From Kitasatospora sp. MAP12-44 (GTDB lineage: Bacteria > Actinomycetota > Actinomycetes > Streptomycetales > Streptomycetaceae), in the NCBI RefSeq assembly GCF_029892095.1, contig NZ_JARZAE010000004.1:2542001-2606000 (forward strand): DNA of 64,000 bases, read 5' to 3'. This document shows positions 59,175 to 64,000 of the stretch, piece by piece (the first letter of the stretch is position 1; each line of letters begins with the position of its first letter). The position numbers and the translations under genes were made by a program. The notes under the pieces were generated by a model that was not told where the DNA came from, made no database searches, and worked only from the letters and a program-made list of their open reading frames with translations.

Positions 59175-60442
59175 CAGGTGTCCTCCTTCCCGGCGCCGCC
59201 CTCGATGAGGGTGAACATGCGGTCGTAGGTGCCCAGTTCGCGTTGCTCGACCTCGATGCCGAGGCTGTCGGGGGCCAGGAGGGCGGCTCGGGCGGTGGCC
59301 GCCTGGGCGGCCTGCTGGTGGATCACCTCGCCGCGCAGGACGCTGGCCGCGGCCGCGTGGTCAGGGTCGGTGATCGACTGGTGCTTGGCCCAGCAGCGGG
59401 TATGACGGGCGACCAGGTCGTTGCCGGCGAGGACGGTGACCTCCTCATTGTCCGCGCGGACCATGGCGGTGTGTCCGATCGCTCTGGGGTGGACGGAGTA
59501 GTCGTTGGTGTCGACGCGGATGTAGTGGTCGCGGCCGATGCGGGTGTGGAAACGCCACCAGTGCGGCGGGGTGACCGGCGGGACGGTGAGCATCGCGGCG
59601 CGGTCGGCTTCCCAGCGGTCGACCGGCCGGGCGTCGATGCTGCGGTGGGTTCGCCGGTTGGCGATCTGCAGCCAGGCGGTCAGCTGGTTGTTGAAGTCGT
59701 CGGGGCCGGTGAAGGTGCGGCCAGGCAGGAAGCTGGTCTCCAGGTAGCCGTTCGCCCGCTCGACCAGGCCCTTCGCCTCCGGATCGCGGGGGCGGCAGAG
59801 GTGCACCTTGACCGCGAGCAGGCCCGCGAACGCGGCGAACTCGGAGGTGAGCTTGCCCCGGCCGACGCCGGCCTCGTTGTCCCAGACCAGCATCTTGGGG
59901 ACCGCTCCCCAGCCGTCAGCCAGCAGGCGCCAGTGGCCGTCGATCAGATCGCCGGTCTGCCGGGAAGGCAGCATCCGGGCGGTGATCACCCGAGAGTAGC
60001 CCGAGACGATGACCAGGACCGGCGGGCGGCCCGACTGGCCGTAGCCGAGTGGGATGTCGACGGGCGGGAACCAGAGGTCGCACTGGGTGAGCTCGCCCGG
60101 CTGATAGACCGTCCGCGAGACCGGGTCGACCGGCAGGTAGGCCGGGCGCAGCTCGCGCACGCGTTCCTTGAGGATCGTGATGCCGCGCTCCCAGCCGATC
60201 CGCTCGGCGATGACCGTGGCGGGCATGGTCGGGGTCTGCTTGAGCAGCTCGCGGATGGCGGGCTCGAACGGGTCCACCGCCGAGCCCTTCAGCGGGCGCT
60301 GGTAGACCGGCGGCCGGTCGGTGGCCAGGGCCCGTTTCACCGTGTTCTTCGAGATGCCCAGATGGCGGGCGATCGCCCGGATCGGCAGGTGCTCGGCCCG
60401 GTGCAGCCGCCGGATCTCAGCCCAGTCCTCCACAGTAATCAC
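59174..60442 (-). CDS. istA: IS21 transposase IstA
   Basis: 422 residues. N-terminal HTH (WAEIRRLHRAEHLPIRAIAR, LGISKNTVKRALATDRPP), then an rve integrase core with first Asp in LTQCDLWFPP, second Asp in LVWDNEAGVG and Glu in AKGLVERANGYLE, then the Mu-type beta-barrel region. Full-length and in frame. Coupled to IstB. Confidence 0.92.
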   Translation of the reverse strand: MITVEDWAEIRRLHRAEHLPIRAIARHLGISKNTVKRALATDRPPVYQRPLKGSAVDPFEPAIRELLKQTPTMPATVIAERIGWERGITILKERVRELRPAYLPVDPVSRTVYQPGELTQCDLWFPPVDIPLGYGQSGRPPVLVIVSGYSRVITARMLPSRQTGDLIDGHWRLLADGWGAVPKMLVWDNEAGVGRGKLTSEFAAFAGLLAVKVHLCRPRDPEAKGLVERANGYLETSFLPGRTFTGPDDFNNQLTAWLQIANRRTHRSIDARPVDRWEADRAAMLTVPPVTPPHWWRFHTRIGRDHYIRVDTNDYSVHPRAIGHTAMVRADNEEVTVLAGNDLVARHTRCWAKHQSITDPDHAAAASVLRGEVIHQQAAQAATARAALLAPDSLGIEVEQRELGTYDRMFTLIEGGAGKEDT

Positions 60443-60657
60443 CCTCTCCTCCTGACCCTTGGAAGATCAGGATGATCAGACGATCGCGAGGTGGGTCACC
60501 GTTGATCCGCCGTTCAGCGGTCAGATTTCACCCGACGCCGAGAGGAACCTCAATCGGGCGCCAGCCAGGTTGGTGAAGTGCACGCTGGCGCTGACACCGT
60601 CGCGCTTGCTCGTCACGCTGAAGTCTCACGTGGGGGCATTCTCAGGCGGAGCTGACA

Positions 60658-60691
60658 CCGCCCACGACCCCCGAGTTCGAGGCGTGGGCGG
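60658..60691 (-). terminator. Hairpin at the end of the CoiA operon
   Basis: CCGCCCACG / CGTGGGCGG, 9-bp perfect arms with a 16-nt loop, starting 10 bp after the last gene of the minus-strand operon. No strong T run, but the position fits a terminator. The 60506-60657 stretch between it and the IS holds no gene. Confidence 0.5.
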
Positions 60692-60700
60692 TTGGTCGAG

Positions 60701-61006
60701 CTACACCCTCTCGACGTCCAGCAGACTCCAATACCCGTTCATGCTGTCGGGTGCCACCTCGGCCGTGAGGTCGTCATGTCCGGGCCGGTGGTGGCACTCC
60801 GCGTACCGGGCCCAGGAACGGAGGACCGGTCCGAAGTCTTCGATCAGCGCGTTCCCGGTGTGGTGGGCGAAGACGATCTGGTCGGCATCCGTCAGCGCGG
60901 CGAAGATCTTGCCGAACGTCACCTGGGCGGCCAGTGCTTCGTGGCCGGTCATGCCGGCTGCCGCTGGATACCAATTTGCCTTTTCTGTGAGGTAGTTGGA
61001 ACCCAT
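60701..61006 (-). CDS. Unknown protein (101 aa)
   Basis: ATG 61006 lies 58 bp inside the end of the CoiA-like gene. MGSNYLTEKANWYPAAAGMT, then VTFGKIFAALTDADQIVFAH, WARYAECHHRPGHDDLTAEV. Small soluble protein, unrecognised. The long overlap could mean a late alternative start, but the frame is protein-like to its end. Confidence 0.5.
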   Translation of the reverse strand: MGSNYLTEKANWYPAAAGMTGHEALAAQVTFGKIFAALTDADQIVFAHHTGNALIEDFGPVLRSWARYAECHHRPGHDDLTAEVAPDSMNGYWSLLDVERV

Positions 61007-61503
61007 GGAGTGAGTTCGACCCCGTAGGCCATCCAGTTCCGCACGTTCTCGGCGGTGTAGAGATGCCCGAGGCCGCTACCCCGGGCGTACAGCTCCGGGA
61101 GGCGGTAGAGCAGGTGCACCCCGCCGAACGTCGAGGATTCGCCCAGGTCAAGGAAAACCGGCCGCCGGCACTGCTTCAGGTAGTTAGGGGCTTGCCTCCA
61201 TCGGTACGGCACTGGGGCCTCGGAGTCCGGCAACGCGACCCTGAGCCGACCCTCCGCATGGGCTTGACGGGCATCGAACAGCCATGCCATGCCGTTGTAA
61301 TGGAGTTCCCGCTCCTTGATGTCCCCAGCGCTGATCGAGCTGCGTTGGAACTCCACCACGATCCCGTCGAAGGTGACCGCGTCAGGCACGTGGTCGCCGT
61401 ATCGACGGTGACGACGGTCCGACTCAACCGCTTCCTGCCACCACCAGTGCCACTCCGAAACGTTGGCCGGGCGCGGTTCGCTGGTCAGGTAGGTAATGCT
61501 CAT
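60949..61503 (-). CDS. CoiA-like competence/nuclease-fold protein
   Basis: 184 residues. HWWWQEAVESDRRHRRYGDH, then PDAVTFDGIVVEFQRSSISA and ERELHYNGMAWLFDARQA. The D...ExQ pattern (DAV...VEFQ) and the following I-E-R-E-Y-like helix are features of the CoiA-like endonuclease fold. CoiA acts in DNA uptake/recombination in Firmicutes; actinobacterial copies have no known role. Start overlaps the previous stop (ATGA). Confidence 0.7.
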   Translation of the reverse strand: MSITYLTSEPRPANVSEWHWWWQEAVESDRRHRRYGDHVPDAVTFDGIVVEFQRSSISAGDIKERELHYNGMAWLFDARQAHAEGRLRVALPDSEAPVPYRWRQAPNYLKQCRRPVFLDLGESSTFGGVHLLYRLPELYARGSGLGHLYTAENVRNWMAYGVELTPWVPTTSQKRQIGIQRQPA

Positions 61504-62297
61504 CCCCTCATCCCTCGTCGCACATAGTCGGCCGACTCCTCCGAGAGGCCCAGTTCCTGCGTCGTTGTACCCGTCAGCTCAAGCATCCGGTCGAAGTCAC
61601 CTCCGGCGGCGGGGACCAGCAGCCAACGGCGCTCGATCTCCTTCTTGGCCTTGGCCACTTCCTTGTAGACATCCCAGCGGTGACCGTTCGCCTTCTTCGC
61701 CAAGCGATCCTTCTGCTGGCTCCGTCCGATCCGCGTGTCCTCCGCCTTGGCACGCTGGAGGTCGTTCTCCACCATTCGCCAGAACGTGCTCAGCCGTTCC
61801 ACGACGAACAGGGGAAGCTGCTCGGGCCCAGTCGACACCGAATCGTTCCCCGTAGTGGGGAGGTTGTCCGAGGTGCCAGCGGTGTCATGGTCGTGGGCTC
61901 CATCGCCCTGGGGCGGGATACCGCCAACCGGGGCGTCCTCAATGGTGGCGACCGATGTGCTGGTCGGGGCCGTGTCGGCGGTGGCGTCGACGGCGTTAGT
62001 TCCGTGGTTTCCTCCGGGGGCAGTACCACCGCTGCCTGTTGTCACCTCGGGGGCTTCCCGGCTCCAGACGGCCTTCAAGTGGTCGAAGATCTTCTTCGAT
62101 TCGCGCTTCGCCCCGAGGATCGCCGCCTCGAACGCCCACGCCTCTCCGGCTTCGAGGGCCTTGGTGTACTCCCTGCTGAACCGGGCGACGGTCTCGCGGT
62201 CGTCGCCCTTGGTGTCCGCATAGATGCCCTCCATCAGCGGCTTGACCACCGACCACGAGGCTCCGGTGAAGTCGAGCCGGTTCGGGTCGCGCCCCAT
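61500..62297 (-). CDS. Two-part unknown protein with disordered linker (265 aa)
   Basis: An N-terminal domain (LDFTGASWSVVKPLMEGIYA, RFSREYTKALEAGEAWAFEA, ESKKIFDHLKAVW) and a C-terminal helical domain (STFWRMVENDLQRAKAEDTR, YKEVAKAKKEIERRWLLVPA) are joined by about 80 residues rich in Thr, Gly, Ala and Asp. TGATG overlap with the gene before it and ATGA with the CoiA-like gene. Unknown function. Confidence 0.6.
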   Translation of the reverse strand: MGRDPNRLDFTGASWSVVKPLMEGIYADTKGDDRETVARFSREYTKALEAGEAWAFEAAILGAKRESKKIFDHLKAVWSREAPEVTTGSGGTAPGGNHGTNAVDATADTAPTSTSVATIEDAPVGGIPPQGDGAHDHDTAGTSDNLPTTGNDSVSTGPEQLPLFVVERLSTFWRMVENDLQRAKAEDTRIGRSQQKDRLAKKANGHRWDVYKEVAKAKKEIERRWLLVPAAGGDFDRMLELTGTTTQELGLSEESADYVRRGMRG

Positions 62298-63382
62298 CAG
62301 CCGGTCGCCGTCACGGCCCGCAGGTGCGACTTCTTCACCATCTGGGACAGCCGCTTCGCGGAATCGACCAGGTCAGCCACGCTCTTCCGCAGATCGTCGT
62401 CCGCGATGTCCTCAAGGGGAAGGTCGTAGATCGCCTGCAGGCTCTTGTGCGTCTTGGAGAGCACGCCGTACGCCTTGGCGCGCTGCTCGCACGCCTTGAT
62501 CTCCGGGTCGTCCTCGATCGCCTTTGCGATCACTTCTTGGACCTTCTCGAACGCCTGCTCTGCCCATTCCTCGGCCGTCTGCTCCTCAGTCCGCCAGTCC
62601 ACCACGGCGAGATGCTGCGTGACCTCCTGCTTCACCGCCTCGGGAACCTCGATGACCTGGCCGGCCGGGGTGGTAACCGTGCCCTCTTCGGCGATCTTCC
62701 GGAGGCCCTCGATCTGGCTGGCCTTCTTCGTCTCGACCTGAGCGACCTTGAGCACGTCGGCCCGGAACTCCGGCTCCTTACGGATGCGCTCGGCCAGCTT
62801 CTCCACGGTCATAGCGTTAGCCGAGTTCGGGATCTGCTTGGCGCCGTTTGCCGTACGGTACTCCGTGGCGGTCAGCCGGGTGAGCTTGGCCTTCTTCGCC
62901 TCCTCACAGCACTCGGCCAGCTTCAACCAGCGATCCTCATCGGACAGCGGAGAGCCCGAGGTGTTCAGCGCGGCCTCGCGGAGGACGGACCAGGAGAAGG
63001 AGACCCCCGTTGCCATCGCGCGATCCCACACAAAATGTGGGCACGAGGCCAGTTTTTGCACGTACGCGTCCTGGCACTCCCGGATCTGGTCGTACGCCAT
63101 CCCGACCCGCGCCCCCAGGTCTTTGAGACGCGTAGCACCAGCGTGCGCCCTCGCTCCCGTCTCCGGGTTCTTGGGGGCGATCTCCTCGAACCGCTCGCCC
63201 ATCTTCAACCGTGCATCGCGCTGCTCGACCGTGGCCCGGTCGCTGCGGCCGACCAGGGCGCGGACGTACTCCACGTCGTCGTCGGTAAAGTCGCGGCCGT
63301 CGCCCCCGTCAGGCCCGGCCAACAAGGAGTCCCCGTCGTCCTCCACGATCTCGGCTTCGACCCAGTACTCGACATCGGTCAC
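62297..63382 (-). CDS. Unknown DNA-binding-like protein (361 aa)
   Basis: I take GTG 63382 (VTDVEYWVEAEI) as start; the frame is open to TTG 63451, but that part covers the TGTCG repeats. After an acidic N-terminus comes a helix-turn-helix-like region (ARLKMGERFEEIAPKNPETG, ATRLKDLGARVGMAYDQIRE), then helical segments (LAERIRKEPEFRADVLKVAQ) and a coiled C-terminus. It recalls plasmid partition or regulatory proteins of streptomycetes but no family is certain. Heads the four-gene minus-strand operon. Confidence 0.6.
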   Translation of the reverse strand: MTDVEYWVEAEIVEDDGDSLLAGPDGGDGRDFTDDDVEYVRALVGRSDRATVEQRDARLKMGERFEEIAPKNPETGARAHAGATRLKDLGARVGMAYDQIRECQDAYVQKLASCPHFVWDRAMATGVSFSWSVLREAALNTSGSPLSDEDRWLKLAECCEEAKKAKLTRLTATEYRTANGAKQIPNSANAMTVEKLAERIRKEPEFRADVLKVAQVETKKASQIEGLRKIAEEGTVTTPAGQVIEVPEAVKQEVTQHLAVVDWRTEEQTAEEWAEQAFEKVQEVIAKAIEDDPEIKACEQRAKAYGVLSKTHKSLQAIYDLPLEDIADDDLRKSVADLVDSAKRLSQMVKKSHLRAVTATG

Positions 63383-63428
63383 CGCAACGTCCGTTCGCCG
63401 TAGTAGTTCTGACGATGCGTAGCGTAAC

Positions 63429-63480
63429 TGTCGCCACCGACAATGGCCCAACAGACCGTTGACTTTGTCGGATTGTCAGA
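63429..63480. promoter_or_regulatory. TGTCGG-type repeats in a divergent control region
   Basis: An inverted pair TGTCG-CCAC-CGACA (63429-63442) is followed by two back-to-back 8-mers TTGTCGGA (63465) and TTGTCAGA (63473). The same core occurs in the iteron block at 38718-38820. Likely binding sites for a regulator or replication protein of the element. Confidence 0.5.
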
Positions 63481-63726
63481 CTCATAGTGCGATCATCGGC
63501 TTGGTCTTCGCGAGGGCCCTCGTCAGCACCATGGGCGCAGTGGCTAATTTCTGGCACAACACGCAACCACGCGGGTGATTCTCACCGCGTTCTCGCTGGT
63601 CAAAAAGTTGCAGGAAAATCGCACCCGAAGACAACTCCCGCGACTACATGATCAGTTGGCCGTCGTGGGTGAGGCTGGGTGTGCCCAGGTGATCCGTCAC
63701 CGCCTCCAGTGACCCGGGAGCCCTCA

Positions 63727-64000
63727 ATGTCTCGCGCCCGTAAGCCCGCTGTCGATCCCTCCGACCAGCCCCCGGCCGTAGTACCCGACCAGCTGATACA
63801 GGCGGAGGCGGCGGCGGGGCTGCTGGGCATCACGGTGGGCACGCTTCGGAACTGGAAGGGGAAGCGAGGTCCGCAGCCCATCCCCCTCGGCGATGCGGGG
63901 CCGAAGAACCGAGTGCGGTACAGCCTGCTCGAAACTCTGTCCTACATCGAGGAGTTGAAGGCCACCCGGCCGACGGCGGTGTCCGACGGAGCTGCTAAAG
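63727..64000 (+). CDS. Helix-turn-helix protein, runs off the right edge
   Basis: ATG 63727 with GGGAG upstream; at least 91 residues without a stop before the window ends. MSRARKPAVDPSDQPPAVVP is followed by LIQAEAAAGLLGITVGTLRN WK-type sequence and PKNRVRYSLLETLSYIEELK. This is the pattern of MerR/excisionase-like winged HTH proteins (AAxxLGIsxxTLxNW). Could be an excisionase or regulator for the element. C-terminus unseen. Confidence 0.6.
   Translation, partial: MSRARKPAVDPSDQPPAVVPDQLIQAEAAAGLLGITVGTLRNWKGKRGPQPIPLGDAGPKNRVRYSLLETLSYIEELKATRPTAVSDGAAK

Larger units (their letters stand above)
58272..60500 (-). mobile_element. IS21-family insertion sequence
   Basis: About 2.2 kb with istA and istB on the minus strand. 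The ends share CGTGACCCAC (58274-58283) and its complement (60491-60500 region, GTGGGTCACC). A GTTGA pentamer flanks both sides (58267-58271 and 60501-60505) and may be the target duplication, although the exact IS tips are ambiguous by one or two bases. Both genes are intact, so it may be active. Confidence 0.8.

Noticed and set aside
1..64000. CRISPR array, rRNA or complete tRNA genes
   Set aside because: No regularly spaced direct repeats with unique spacers and no rRNA or full tRNA cloverleaf were seen on reading the window.

Overview
The window looks like an accessory region of a high-GC actinobacterium, most likely a streptomycete (Streptomyces/Kitasatospora group). The base composition is strongly GC-rich, GTG and TTG starts are common, and genes often overlap by ATGA, GTGA or TGATG. 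The gene families also fit: an FxLD-type lanthipeptide cluster, a DUF2637 membrane protein, XRE regulators with helical C-terminal parts, and LamG-rich exported proteins. It reads as a patchwork of mobile-element modules rather than core chromosome. This assignment rests on family recognition, since no search was run.

Region 1 (1-10.15 kb): a 2195-residue secreted LamG/SGNH-like protein with its own terminator, a small conserved protein with a YceI-family protein, and then decayed genes. These are a truncated N-terminus of an RHS/YD-repeat-type exported protein and an internally deleted Nudix hydrolase. At 10.08-10.15 kb a 31-nt match to the 3' end of RNase P RNA plus its terminator lies on the minus strand with no rnpB body, which suggests an integration scar.

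Region 2 (10.2-17.2 kb): a plasmid-like module. A block of palindromic and direct repeats precedes a winged-helix protein. A Phd/YefM-like gene lies opposite. Then comes a chain of tiny translationally coupled genes leading to a DUF2637 four-helix membrane protein whose gene carries many CGTGAAC repeats.

Region 3 (17.2-31.6 kb): an alpha/beta hydrolase, an XRE-type regulator, and a complete-looking FxLD lanthipeptide cluster. The cluster runs precursor, LanB dehydratase, LanC cyclase, a two-domain SpaB_C/PCMT methyltransferase, a helical protein and an ABC transporter. It ends with an unusual Nudix-MazG fusion coupled to a second Nudix hydrolase. The precursor would be dehydrated, cyclised and methylated, then exported; no leader protease is present.

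Region 4 (31.6-42.2 kb): a DUF6602-like nuclease-fold protein, a minus-strand operon of small genes under two XRE-type regulators, and a divergently transcribed regulator. Then follow a DnaC-like ATPase and a RepA-like helicase, with TGTCGG iteron-like repeats directly behind: a likely replication module. An AT-richer 446-codon frame of unknown function closes it.

Region 5 (42.2-53.4 kb): a tyrosine recombinase whose 3' end contains a tRNA T-arm-like core, a ribbon-helix-helix-like protein, two small genes, and a giant 2725-residue mosaic protein with an embedded C5-cytosine methyltransferase.

Region 6 (53.4-64 kb): a probably frameshifted small gene, an AT-richer Mrr-nuclease/STAND-NTPase defence gene, a DEDDh exonuclease-BRCT fusion, a complete IS21-type insertion sequence, a coupled four-gene operon (unknown DNA-binding-like protein, two unknowns, CoiA-like nuclease), and an HTH gene running off the right edge.
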